Source: Planctomycetota bacterium (GTDB lineage: Bacteria; Planctomycetota; Planctomycetia; Pirellulales; Pirellulaceae). From it: DNA of 56,838 nucleotides. The stretch spans positions 1-56,838 of the forward strand of contig QWPJ01000057.1 in the NCBI GenBank assembly GCA_003671195.1, read 5' to 3'. Shown piece after piece: positions 8,741 to 16,667 of the stretch. The position numbers and the translations under genes are program-made. Position 1 is the first letter of the stretch. The number at the start of each line of letters is the position of its first letter. The notes beneath the pieces were generated by a model. It ran no database searches. It worked only from the letters and a program-made list of their open reading frames with translations, and was not told where the DNA came from.

Positions 8741-10063
8741 ATGAAGCGAAATCAACCTATGTTCTTTACGGTCGTACGCAGCGGAGTCATGGCTGCTGGC
8801 CTTGCAATGGCCTGCGGGACCCATTCGGGCCGTAGTCATGCGCAAGAATCGGCTGGAGTTACGAGCAAGTCGGCCGCGAGCCAGTCGGCAGTCGGTCAAG
8901 CGATCGCTGCGATCAAATCGATGCCTGGGATTGCGGTTCAGGAGAAGGACGGAGAAGTCATCGGCGTTGATTTTCGTAAGTGTGGCGATGACTGGATCAA
9001 GACGTTTCCGAGGGTGCTAGAGATTCCGTCGGTACAAACCGTATCGGTCAGTGGTCCTGCCGCGACGCATGAGTTGATTGTGAGTCTCAAATCGTTGCCG
9101 AATCTCAAGGCTTTGCGGATGGAGCAAGCATCGATCACCGATGAGACGATCGCTCAGATTGCAAAGTTTCCGAAGGTCGATGATTTGCTCTTGGACCGAT
9201 GCGGAATCACCGATGCGAGCATGCAGAGTTTGGGTCAATCCAAAACCATCAAGCGGATTCGGGCCCCGAGGACGAAGCTATCGGATGCGGGTTTGGCTTA
9301 TTTGAAGGACACCGTGCAGTTGGAGTTGTTGGATTTATCAGACTGCAATCAGATCAGCGACGCGGGGCTTGCGCATCTACAGGGACTCAGTAAGCTTCGC
9401 AATTTAAGTCTATGGGGTCCTCGCATCACCGACGAAGGGATGAAGTATTTGTCGGGTATGACGAATATGGTGGCGATCTCGTTTCAGGATTGTGGAGTAA
9501 CGGATCAGAGCTTTACTGCGTTGTCCGGGATGACCAAGCTCAAGGAGTTTGATATCTTCAGAACGCGCGCTGGCAACGAAGCGTTGGCCGCGCTGTCTGG
9601 GGCTACGGAGATGTCGAAGATGAAACTTCGCGACTGTGGGGTAACGACCAAAGGGATCGTCGAGCACATCGGCAAGTTTCCGAACCTGACCGCGTTGGAC
9701 TTGAGCGAAACGACGACCAAGGATGCGGCGTTGGTGGAGATTGGCAAGTTATTGAAGTTAGAAGATCTGAATTTGTGGCATACTCGGGTGAGCGATTCGG
9801 GTTTGAGTTCTTTGACGTCGAGCAAGATAAAGCGGTTGAACCTGGACGACACGAATATCGGGGATGGGGCGATTGAGTCTCTGTCAAAGATCGAGACTTT
9901 GGAGTTTCTCCACATCGGTAAGACGGCGGTGACCGATGAGAAGATAGGGGAGTTAGCCAAGTTGAAGAACCTCAAAGAGTTGATTTTGACGAATACGACC
10001 TTGAGCAAAAAGGCCGTAGCGGACTTGCAGGAGAAATTACCTAAGACCAACATCAAGTACTGA
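8741..10063 (+). CDS. Secreted leucine-rich-repeat protein
   Basis: A 440-residue protein with a signal peptide (KRNQPMFF..GVMAAGLAMACG..SHAQ, cleavage about residue 35). From about residue 110 to the end are some 12-13 cysteine-containing/RNI-like leucine-rich repeats of 23-25 residues with the pattern LxxLxLxxTxITDxGLxxL (for example DAGLAYLKD, DAGLAHLQG, DEGMKYLSG). Such solenoids mediate protein-protein contacts outside the cytoplasm; no enzymatic domain is visible. Planctomycetes carry many proteins of this kind with unknown partners. The ATG at 8741 has AAGGCGGA at 8723-8730; a TTG at 8708 is in frame but would displace the signal peptide. Confidence 0.8.
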   Translation: MKRNQPMFFTVVRSGVMAAGLAMACGTHSGRSHAQESAGVTSKSAASQSAVGQAIAAIKSMPGIAVQEKDGEVIGVDFRKCGDDWIKTFPRVLEIPSVQTVSVSGPAATHELIVSLKSLPNLKALRMEQASITDETIAQIAKFPKVDDLLLDRCGITDASMQSLGQSKTIKRIRAPRTKLSDAGLAYLKDTVQLELLDLSDCNQISDAGLAHLQGLSKLRNLSLWGPRITDEGMKYLSGMTNMVAISFQDCGVTDQSFTALSGMTKLKEFDIFRTRAGNEALAALSGATEMSKMKLRDCGVTTKGIVEHIGKFPNLTALDLSETTTKDAALVEIGKLLKLEDLNLWHTRVSDSGLSSLTSSKIKRLNLDDTNIGDGAIESLSKIETLEFLHIGKTAVTDEKIGELAKLKNLKELILTNTTLSKKAVADLQEKLPKTNIKY

Positions 10064-10130
10064 GAAATCGCCGTTGACACCGTCGTCGGTATTTCGGTAA
10101 TGGTGTCTTGGTGTTTAAGAATCACAAATC

Positions 10131-10261
10131 AAGCTCTATCGGCGGTCGGGGTTTTGCGGGAAAACTCGACCGGCCTTCCTCCTGGGTAGGAGCAGCATTG
10201 AGCCGCGGATTTGGCAGTTACTGGGTCAATTGCCGGTCGGCGGTGCTTCACGATAGAGCTT
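10131..10261. ncRNA. Candidate structured small RNA or miniature inverted-repeat element
   Basis: AAGCTCTATCG at 10131-10141 and its exact reverse complement at 10251-10261 enclose 109 bp. Inside lie a long hairpin, 10143-10172 (CGGTCG..GTTTT pairing with AAAAC..CGACCG, one bulge, GCGGG loop), a hairpin CTCCT-GGGT-AGGAG (10179-10192) and a weak GGCA..TGCC pairing. Read on the plus strand this is a closing stem with internal branches, followed by a 12-bp terminator-like hairpin at 10271. TTGACA at 10074 could be its promoter, but the -10 at 18-bp spacing (TAATGG) is poor. No obvious target duplication flanks it. It matches no RNA family I recognise; a MITE-like repeat is the main alternative. 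Confidence 0.35.
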
Positions 10262-10270
10262 AAGACTGAG

Positions 10271-10301
10271 CGTCGGGGGACCGTTTGAAGGTCCCCCGAC
10301 G
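10271..10301. terminator. Perfect 12-bp stem hairpin, probable terminator
   Basis: CGTCGGGGGACC (10271-10282), a 7-nt loop GTTTGAA and GGTCCCCCGACG (10290-10301) pair perfectly. No U-tract follows on either strand, so Rho-independent termination is possible but not typical. Its position between convergent genes, just after the candidate RNA, fits transcript ending or 3'-end protection. Confidence 0.55.
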
Positions 10302-10316
10302 CCAGGGACCACCCGT

Positions 10317-10350
10317 AAGAAGGCCGGCGGTAGTTACCGTCGGCCTTCTT
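10317..10350. terminator. Bidirectional terminator-like hairpin
   Basis: AAGAAGGCCGGCGG (10317-10330), loop TAGTTA, CCGTCGGCCTTCTT (10337-10350): a 14-bp stem with one G-T pair, having A-rich and T-rich bases at its foot on both strands. It lies 39 bp past the stop of the Nramp-like gene on the minus strand and downstream of the LRR gene on the plus strand, as expected of a shared terminator. Confidence 0.65.
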
Positions 10351-10388
10351 CGTTGAACGACCCTGCAAGTCGGCAACCTCAAGTCGGT

Positions 10389-12074
10389 TTACTTGAAGAA
10401 TTTGCTCAGTTCGAGGTAAAGATTCGTAAAGCCGATTGCAAAGAGCAGTGCGACGCTGATCCAGAGCCCCAGTTCGATCCAACGCGAGCCGAGCAGATCG
10501 CGGCGTGTTTTGTAATAGCGAAAGTACAGGGCGGCAAATCCGAGCATCGGCAGCATAACGGCTTGCGCCGAACCGCTGATGAGAACAAGCCAGGCCGGGT
10601 TTGGTAGCAACCAGTAGACGGCTAAGCAGAGCATCGGGAACAGGGCGCTAAGGAGTTTGACCATGTTGGCTTGGGACTCTCGATTGTCTGAGAGCATATT
10701 GACGATGTGAAGTCCATCGGTGAACGTGCGAGCGTGGCTTGCATTGGCGACGTAGAACGTCGAGTAGAGGACCATGAACGCGCCAAAGAGGTAGATGGGT
10801 GGTGCCCACGAGCCCAGGACCGGTTCGTACATGGCCGAGAGGGTTTGGATCAGTTTTGATTCCTCGGGTTGGATTCCGGATCGGTGGAGGATTCCGGCCC
10901 CTAGGACGAAAAAGCCGATGGTTGCCGTCGTGTAGATGAGCATCGATACCCAGATATCGTAGTGCATGACGCGCAGCCATCCTCGGGCTCGTTCGAGCCA
11001 AGCTGGGCTACCGTCGTCGATTCCGGTGTGTTTTGCGTAGCCTTTTTCGATGCACCAGTAGGGGTATTGGATCAGCTCGGCAGCCCCTACGCCGATGATT
11101 CCTACGGTTGCCATCGCCGTGGTGAGGGCTTTGAGGCGATCTCCTTCGGGCAGATGGAACGAGAGGCCTTGGAGCCATTCGCTCAGGCTGATGGACCAAT
11201 CGGGTTTGGCCTGCAGTCCGATGACCGTCGCTAGGGTCACGAGCGTGAAGATCGCGACCATGGCTGTCGAGGCCGATTGGACAAGGGAGTATCCGCCGTA
11301 GAAGAGCAAGGCAGCGGTGATGCAAGCGACGGGGATAGCCCAGTAGCGATCGTCCATGGGTCTTGGCAGTCCTGTCACACTCATCGAGGAGACGAGTTCG
11401 GAGGATGTTTCTTTGTTTTTACCCCGGCTTGGATTGGATGGGTCGAGGGGCAACGGCGAGTCGGGACCTTTCGCGATCGCGTATTTCGCGAGGTAAGCCC
11501 CTTTGAGTTCCTCGAGTTGTTTTTCGAGGTTCCGCGTTTCGCTTGCGATGGTATCCGTGTCTTGCGAATTGGCGGATCGATTTTTGACGGCTGCGAGTTT
11601 GATTTGGGTTTCCAGGTTTCCGATGGTTTTGTAATCGGCTCCTTGGGTCGTCAGGGGTTGGACGATCGCTAGGACTTGGCCGACGCTGCCGACGATCCCA
11701 CCGAGTTGTCCGATGCTGCAAAACCACATGAAGAACCAGTACCACACTAGCCAGTTTCCACGGCCGGGTATTTTGGGGCCGGGGACGGTGCTCAGGGCAG
11801 AGAGGGTTGGGATTCCGGTCGAAACGGTGAATCTTCCGATTTCGATTTGCGCGAAGACTTTGACGACACAACCGAGGATGATCAGCCACAGGAGGTTTAG
11901 TCCGCCGCGTGCACCTGTCAGAGTCGTCGCGATCAGCTCGCCGCTTCCGACGATGCTAGCGGCGATGATCAAGCCTGGCCCGAGGTAGGAGAGGATACCA
12001 AGGTAGCTCGTTGGAGGTGCTAGGGTCGAGGGTGTCGCATCGGATTGCATAGCGAGTTTTTTTTCATCGATCAT
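10389..12074 (-). CDS. Nramp-family (divalent metal transporter-like) membrane protein with atypical metal site
   Basis: A polytopic inner-membrane protein of 561-575 residues with about 11 hydrophobic segments. The overall pattern is Nramp/SLC11: YLGPGLIIAASIVGSGE in helix 1 and VGIIGVGAAELIQYPYW in helix 6. Canonical Nramp has DPGN in helix 1 and MPH in helix 6 as metal ligands; here those positions read GSGE and AELIQYP. A ~100-residue hydrophilic loop (about 155-255 counting from GTG 12116) interrupts helices 4 and 5 and has coiled-coil character (TRNLEKQLEELKGAY). The substrate is therefore uncertain. Start unclear: ATG 12074 is used, with GTG 12116 and ATG 12110 also possible; none has a good ribosome-binding site. 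It is divergent from ald. Confidence 0.78.
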   Translation of the reverse strand: MIDEKKLAMQSDATPSTLAPPTSYLGILSYLGPGLIIAASIVGSGELIATTLTGARGGLNLLWLIILGCVVKVFAQIEIGRFTVSTGIPTLSALSTVPGPKIPGRGNWLVWYWFFMWFCSIGQLGGIVGSVGQVLAIVQPLTTQGADYKTIGNLETQIKLAAVKNRSANSQDTDTIASETRNLEKQLEELKGAYLAKYAIAKGPDSPLPLDPSNPSRGKNKETSSELVSSMSVTGLPRPMDDRYWAIPVACITAALLFYGGYSLVQSASTAMVAIFTLVTLATVIGLQAKPDWSISLSEWLQGLSFHLPEGDRLKALTTAMATVGIIGVGAAELIQYPYWCIEKGYAKHTGIDDGSPAWLERARGWLRVMHYDIWVSMLIYTTATIGFFVLGAGILHRSGIQPEESKLIQTLSAMYEPVLGSWAPPIYLFGAFMVLYSTFYVANASHARTFTDGLHIVNMLSDNRESQANMVKLLSALFPMLCLAVYWLLPNPAWLVLISGSAQAVMLPMLGFAALYFRYYKTRRDLLGSRWIELGLWISVALLFAIGFTNLYLELSKFFK

Positions 12075-12216
12075 CGCAAGTTTACTTCGACCACTTGAGG
12101 AGAGGACCATCGGCACGCAGCGTTGTCGCGTATGGCGTCAAGCCTGCCAAAACGATACACTAAGGGGCATAATAACTGCCGTCTATCTTAACTCCATCCC
12201 CAGAGCACTCCCAGCC

Positions 12217-13314
12217 ATGATCGTCGGTGTCCCCAAAGAAATCAAAGAAGATGAATACCGAGTCGCGATGATTCCTGCGGGAGTCGAAGAGCTTGTCTCC
12301 CGTGGGCATCGCGTGTTGATCCAAACCGGATCAGGACTCGGTTCGGGGCTAGCCGACGATGCGTATCGACAAGCTGGCGCGACCTTGGTGGAAACCGGAC
12401 GAGAGGTCTTTGAACAGGCCGACTTGATCGTGAAAGTCAAAGAGCCCCAGCAAGCCGAATTCGGGATGATTCGACGCGGTCAGGCTCTGTTTACTTACTT
12501 TCATTTTGCTGCAGATCGCGTTTTGACCCAAGCGATGATCGACAGCGGTTCGACATGCTTGGCCTACGAGACGCTGCGGGACGCTCAGGGCCGCTTGCCG
12601 CTTTTAACTCCGATGAGTGAGGTGGCAGGTCGCATGAGCATTCAGGCTGGGGCGAAGTATCTCGAGAAGCCGCAAATGGGACGTGGAATTTTGCTCGGAG
12701 GGGTCCCCGGGGTGCCACCGGCGCATATCACCATTTTGGGAGGTGGGGTCGTCGGGGCCAATGCGGCGCGGATCGCGGCCGGTTTCCGAGCCGACGTGAA
12801 TATCCTCGATGTGAACCTCGATCGCATGCGTTATCTCGACGACGTGATGCCGCCGAACGTCAACGTGATTTACTCCGATCGCTACAATGTCCGCGAGCAA
12901 CTGAAACTCGCCGACTTGGTCATCGGATCGGTGTTGATCCCCGGTGCACGTGCACCGTATTTGGTTCGCAAAGAGGACCTTCAACTCATGAAGCCCGGCA
13001 GTGTGATTATCGACGTGGCGATCGATCAAGGGGGGTGCATCGAGACCAGTAGGCCGACGACCCACCGCAATCCGACGTATATCGTCGATGAAGTGGTCCA
13101 CTACTGCGTGACCAACATGCCCGGTGCGGTAGGCCGGACCAGCACATTTGCCTTGTGCAACGTCACTTTACCTTGGGTCGTGCAATTGGCCCAGCAGGGA
13201 ATTGAGGCAGCCATTGGGGCTTCGAAGCCCTTGCGAGAGTCGCTCAATGTGCATTTGGGGAAAGTCACCAACGAGGCGGTGGCAAAGACCTTTGGGTATC
13301 CCTACGTCGCTTAA
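12217..13314 (+). CDS. ald: Alanine dehydrogenase
   Basis: A 365-residue NAD-dependent enzyme converting L-alanine to pyruvate and ammonium and the reverse. Family residues fall at the positions known from other alanine dehydrogenases: MIVGVPKEIKxxExRV at the start, Lys75 in VKVKEP, His96 in TYFHFAAD and Asp270 in IIDVAIDQGG. The NAD-binding Rossmann motif is LGGGVVGANAA (174-184). The shape MSEVAGRMSIQAGAKYLEKPQMGRGILLGG is strongly conserved. Length is normal. Monocistronic by appearance: divergent from the Nramp-like gene across about 100-140 bp, with a 231-bp gap before the DUF58 gene. Confidence 0.96.
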   Translation: MIVGVPKEIKEDEYRVAMIPAGVEELVSRGHRVLIQTGSGLGSGLADDAYRQAGATLVETGREVFEQADLIVKVKEPQQAEFGMIRRGQALFTYFHFAADRVLTQAMIDSGSTCLAYETLRDAQGRLPLLTPMSEVAGRMSIQAGAKYLEKPQMGRGILLGGVPGVPPAHITILGGGVVGANAARIAAGFRADVNILDVNLDRMRYLDDVMPPNVNVIYSDRYNVREQLKLADLVIGSVLIPGARAPYLVRKEDLQLMKPGSVIIDVAIDQGGCIETSRPTTHRNPTYIVDEVVHYCVTNMPGAVGRTSTFALCNVTLPWVVQLAQQGIEAAIGASKPLRESLNVHLGKVTNEAVAKTFGYPYVA

Positions 13315-13442
13315 CGCCCGAGAATAACTCCAGGGAATATCGGGGCTTTCAACGCTCGAGCAAAACGCGCGATGGTCGACTTTTTATGGTCGTCTTTTTG
13401 GCGGTTGAATCCCGTGAATTGCTCGAATTGAGGTTTCCCAGA

Positions 13443-13451
13443 TGCTATGAT
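13443..13451 (+). promoter_or_regulatory. Extended -10 promoter candidate for the VWA operon
   Basis: TGCTATGAT: a TG dinucleotide one base before TATGAT (13446-13451), about 95 bp upstream of the DUF58 start. With a 17-bp spacer the -35 is TCGAAT, which is weak, as is common with extended -10 promoters. Prediction from sequence only. Confidence 0.4.
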
Positions 13452-13545
13452 GGAGACTCCTCAATTCCCACCCCCAAGATCGGTTGATTGCTTGGCCCAA
13501 GCGAGCTAGCCGAACTGCAGTTTTGTCGTCATCGCGAGAGTCTCA

Positions 13546-14454
13546 GTGACCGCTAACCCATTATTCCGTTGGCTCAGGCCGACCGATATCGAAAAAGTAT
13601 CCGTCTTGCAGTTGCTTGCAAGAGACGCCGTCGAGGGAGCTACCGGTGGGATCCATCGATCGAGGCACGTCGGGGCGAGTGTCGATTTCAAAGAGCATCG
13701 ACCTTATGTTCACGGCGATGAGATACGATCGATCGACTGGAAGTTGTTTGGGAAGACGGATCGATTGTATATCCGTCAGTATGAAGATGAGACGAGCGTT
13801 CGTGCGATGTTGGTCGTCGACCAGAGTGGATCGATGAATTACAGCGGTACGCGGTCTAGGGAATTGACCAAGCACGATTACGCGATTCGACTCGCTTCCT
13901 GCTTGGCGTATCTTTTGGTTTCCCAGCAGGATTCCGTGGGGTTGGTGACTTTCGATACGGCGATACGCAAGCATATTCCACCGCGATCGCGACCGAATCA
14001 CCTGCGATTGGTATTAGAAACGCTCGCCGGCGCCGAGTGCCGAGGCGAGACGGAACTTGGAACGGTGTTGCATCAGTTGTTGAGCATCTGTCGCAAGCGT
14101 GGGATCGTGATGGTTTTATCCGATTGTTTCGGAAACGTAACGGAGCTCTTTAAGAGTCTATCGATGCTTCGAGCCAACAACCAAGAAGTGTTGCTGTTTC
14201 AGATCATCGATGACGACGAATTCGATTTCCCCTTTCAGAATCGAACTCTGTTTCGATCTCTCGAGCTCCAAGAGCAGCAGTTGCTGGTCGATCCGGTATC
14301 GTTGCGAGAATCTTACTTGCGAAAATTCGCTAATCATCAGGAGTCTATCCAAAGCGGGTGTAAGCAAAACCGCATCGACTGGATTCCTGTACGGACTTCC
14401 GAGGCGTTCAGTTCTGTTTTGGCGACTTACATTGCAAGACGGGGACAAGCATGA
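13546..14454 (+). CDS. DUF58 domain protein with VWA-like fold
   Basis: A 302-residue soluble protein. The DUF58 signature FKEHRPYVHGDEIRSIDWKLFGKTDRLYIRQYEDE covers about residues 48-82. A VWA fold follows with MIDAS residues DQSGS at 92-96. DUF58 proteins normally work with MoxR-type AAA+ ATPases and membrane VWA proteins, as in the Bat system; no moxR gene lies beside this one, which is unusual. GTG 13546 is used, with GCGAGAG about 7 bp upstream. Its last 4 bases (ATGA) overlap the next start, indicating translational coupling as first gene of a four-gene operon. Confidence 0.88.
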   Translation: MTANPLFRWLRPTDIEKVSVLQLLARDAVEGATGGIHRSRHVGASVDFKEHRPYVHGDEIRSIDWKLFGKTDRLYIRQYEDETSVRAMLVVDQSGSMNYSGTRSRELTKHDYAIRLASCLAYLLVSQQDSVGLVTFDTAIRKHIPPRSRPNHLRLVLETLAGAECRGETELGTVLHQLLSICRKRGIVMVLSDCFGNVTELFKSLSMLRANNQEVLLFQIIDDDEFDFPFQNRTLFRSLELQEQQLLVDPVSLRESYLRKFANHQESIQSGCKQNRIDWIPVRTSEAFSSVLATYIARRGQA

Positions 14455-16667
14455 CTTTTTTGAATGCGTTGCTTGCCTTCGGTGCGACCGCCTTTGCCGT
14501 TCCGCTGATCATCCATTTGCTCAATCGCAGCAAGTACCTGACGATCGACTGGGGGGCGATGGAGTTTCTGGATTCCTCGGTCAAGGTCAACTCAAGGCGT
14601 ATCCAGTGGAAGCAATTGCTTCTGCTGTTGGTCCGCTGTTTTATACCGATCTTGTTGGCTCTTGCGATGGCTCGGCCGCTGATCCAAACATGGAAGGACG
14701 CTTCGGGGACAACACCGATGAGTCTGGCGATCGTGCTCGACGATTCGCTTTCGATGCAGAGCATCGATGAGCAGGCAGGGCGTCTGGGTGAGCAGCGGAA
14801 TCGGCTTCAGCAGGCGATTGTGCAGATTCAGGAGATTCTCGAGGGGCTTCCGGCCGGCTCGGACGCGTCGATCATTCTTGCAGGTAAGCCAGTCGAGATT
14901 TGGGCAGAGCATCAACCGAGTCAGTTGGCCGCGCGTTTGGTGGGACTCAACGATCGGGCCGAATCGGCCGGTCGATTGGACTTGGCCGAGGGCACGCAAG
15001 CGGCCGCGGCTTGGCTTGAGAAAAGTTCCAATCCAAGGAGACATCTGCTGTTGATCTCGGATTTCCAAGCATCCGAGTGGAAGTCTCCGCAGCAAGACTT
15101 GGCTCGCGACGTTGCCAAGCAACTCTCGAGTCGAACGGTCCCGATCGCTTGGAGTTTTCTGAATGCCTCGAGCCGAACTCAAGAGTCAGAAAAATCGAAC
15201 TTGTCGATTGTGAGTTTTGAATCGGTCCCGTCCCAGGTCGTTCCCCAGGGCAAGTTGACCCTCAGCGTCATGCTGCAGAATGATTCCCAGCAAGCTGTTC
15301 AGGTCCCGGTCGTGCTGATGGAGGGGCTCAAGGAACTCGAGCGGCAATCGGTGTCGATCGCGGCCGATTCGAGCACGACCGTTCGGTTTGGATGGACGTC
15401 GACGAAGGCACAGGACACGGTTCTGAAGGTCTTTGCGGATTGGAACGACGCGAGTCCACAAGACCATTCCATGACCAAAGTGGTGCGTGTACGAGAGCCA
15501 GCAAAGATTCTGATTATCGATGGAGATCGAAAGAAGGAAGCGATGCAAAGCGAGTCGGATTTCGTTCGCCTTGCCTTGACCCCATTCTCGTTGCTCCGGG
15601 GAGAGCCGGGGGATTTGTTCACCACATCGCTCGTCGATGCGGGAGGGTGGAATGAGGCGATGCTCAAGGAGTATCAGGGGGTCATCGCCTGCAATCTTGC
15701 CGACTTGAACCCGGACCAGAGGAAGTGGCTCCGAGGGTTTGTCGACCAGGGTGGGGGGCTGTTGATATGTTTGGGAGATAAAGTCCAGGTCGATCGAGTC
15801 AATGCGTGGGAACCTATCGCCGAGGGTGGCTTGCGGATCGGTTCTTTAGGAGCAAGAGCGCCCTGGGAGGGCTCGATCAAACCTACGGCCAATGCGGCAT
15901 TTGAGTTTTCTAAGGCATCGCTCGATTCGCTCGGTTCGGCGAGGTTTGTCGCTCGCAATACGTTGAAGCTCGATGAAGACCAAGGCGTTGCGCCGATCAC
16001 GACGTTGGCCTACGACGACGGCCTGCCCTTCTTGGTCAGTGTTGCGTTGGGTTCAGGGCGTTGTTTTTGGATGACCAGTGGATGCGATGATGACGATAGC
16101 AACCTACCGGCCTTGCCGGTCTTCTTGCCCCTGGTCCAGAGGATGATGACCACTGCCCTAAGGTGGCCGGTGGGTTGGGAAGAGACCGAATTGGGAGAAA
16201 ACTGGGTCGAGATTTTTTCGCAAGCCAAGAAGCTCTCGTTGCAGGTGCCGGGTCAAACGGCCAAAGAGTTCCAGGCCGACCCGGCAAGCTTGGTGTCGTT
16301 AGGGAGTTCTCGGCTCGAGGGGATAGGCCAAGCGGTTGCTGACCAGGAGCGGTTCTATCACGGGTTTACCACGACTGCGGCGGATCGCAAGCAGGAGTTG
16401 AGTCGCGATCTCATGGCGATCGAGGAGCTAGAAACGCTGGCCAAGTCGTCATCGGCATCGATGCACCAAGACGCAAAGCATTGGCTTGAGCAGGAGAAGA
16501 CCAATTCCAGTGGGAAAGAGCTTTGGACTTGGTTTTGGCTTGGGCTTTTAGCGATGTTTCTCGCCGAGATGTTTCTTCAGCAGTCACTCTCACCGCGGTC
16601 CTCAGGAGCCCGGATACCGACGGTAATGGAACAAGCGACCGGTTCGACCAAGCGGGGTGCAGCATGA
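14451..16667 (+). CDS. BatA-domain membrane protein with VWA domain
   Basis: A 738-residue membrane protein. The N-terminal BatA-type module (about 1-80) has two hydrophobic helices (5-25, 55-75) around PLIIHLLNRSKYLTIDWGAMEFL. The VWA-like domain begins with LAIVLDDSLSM, giving a DxSxS MIDAS at Asp97, Ser99 and Ser101. A long periplasmic region follows, including a glutamine-amidotransferase-like stretch (AGGWNEAMLKEYQGVIACNLADLNPDQRKWLRGFVDQGGGLLICLG, about 385-445, without catalytic residues I can identify). A last hydrophobic helix (WFWLGLLAMFLAEMFL) lies near the C-terminus. It overlaps DUF58 and the next gene by 4 bp each. Bat proteins are named for aerotolerance in Bacteroides; their role here is unknown. 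Confidence 0.85.
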   Translation: MTFLNALLAFGATAFAVPLIIHLLNRSKYLTIDWGAMEFLDSSVKVNSRRIQWKQLLLLLVRCFIPILLALAMARPLIQTWKDASGTTPMSLAIVLDDSLSMQSIDEQAGRLGEQRNRLQQAIVQIQEILEGLPAGSDASIILAGKPVEIWAEHQPSQLAARLVGLNDRAESAGRLDLAEGTQAAAAWLEKSSNPRRHLLLISDFQASEWKSPQQDLARDVAKQLSSRTVPIAWSFLNASSRTQESEKSNLSIVSFESVPSQVVPQGKLTLSVMLQNDSQQAVQVPVVLMEGLKELERQSVSIAADSSTTVRFGWTSTKAQDTVLKVFADWNDASPQDHSMTKVVRVREPAKILIIDGDRKKEAMQSESDFVRLALTPFSLLRGEPGDLFTTSLVDAGGWNEAMLKEYQGVIACNLADLNPDQRKWLRGFVDQGGGLLICLGDKVQVDRVNAWEPIAEGGLRIGSLGARAPWEGSIKPTANAAFEFSKASLDSLGSARFVARNTLKLDEDQGVAPITTLAYDDGLPFLVSVALGSGRCFWMTSGCDDDDSNLPALPVFLPLVQRMMTTALRWPVGWEETELGENWVEIFSQAKKLSLQVPGQTAKEFQADPASLVSLGSSRLEGIGQAVADQERFYHGFTTTAADRKQELSRDLMAIEELETLAKSSSASMHQDAKHWLEQEKTNSSGKELWTWFWLGLLAMFLAEMFLQQSLSPRSSGARIPTVMEQATGSTKRGAA

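Larger units (their letters stand above)
10064..10388. other. Structured intergenic region between convergent genes
   Basis: This 325-bp gap separates the LRR gene stop from the Nramp-like gene stop. It contains a possible -35 (TTGACA 10074-10079), an 11-bp inverted repeat enclosing smaller hairpins (10131-10261), two strong hairpins (10271-10301 and 10317-10350) and a short repeat shared with the 3' end of the RAYT-like gene (10359-10372). No open reading frame here has coding character. Confidence 0.75.

Noticed and set aside
10064..10388. tRNA or SRP RNA in the structured gap
   Set aside because: No tRNA T-loop/CCA pattern or SRP GGAAG-type core can be found; the fold does not match these classes.
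13315..13545. Possible moxR gene or fragment before the DUF58 gene
   Set aside because: Only 231 bp, with no Walker motifs in any frame.
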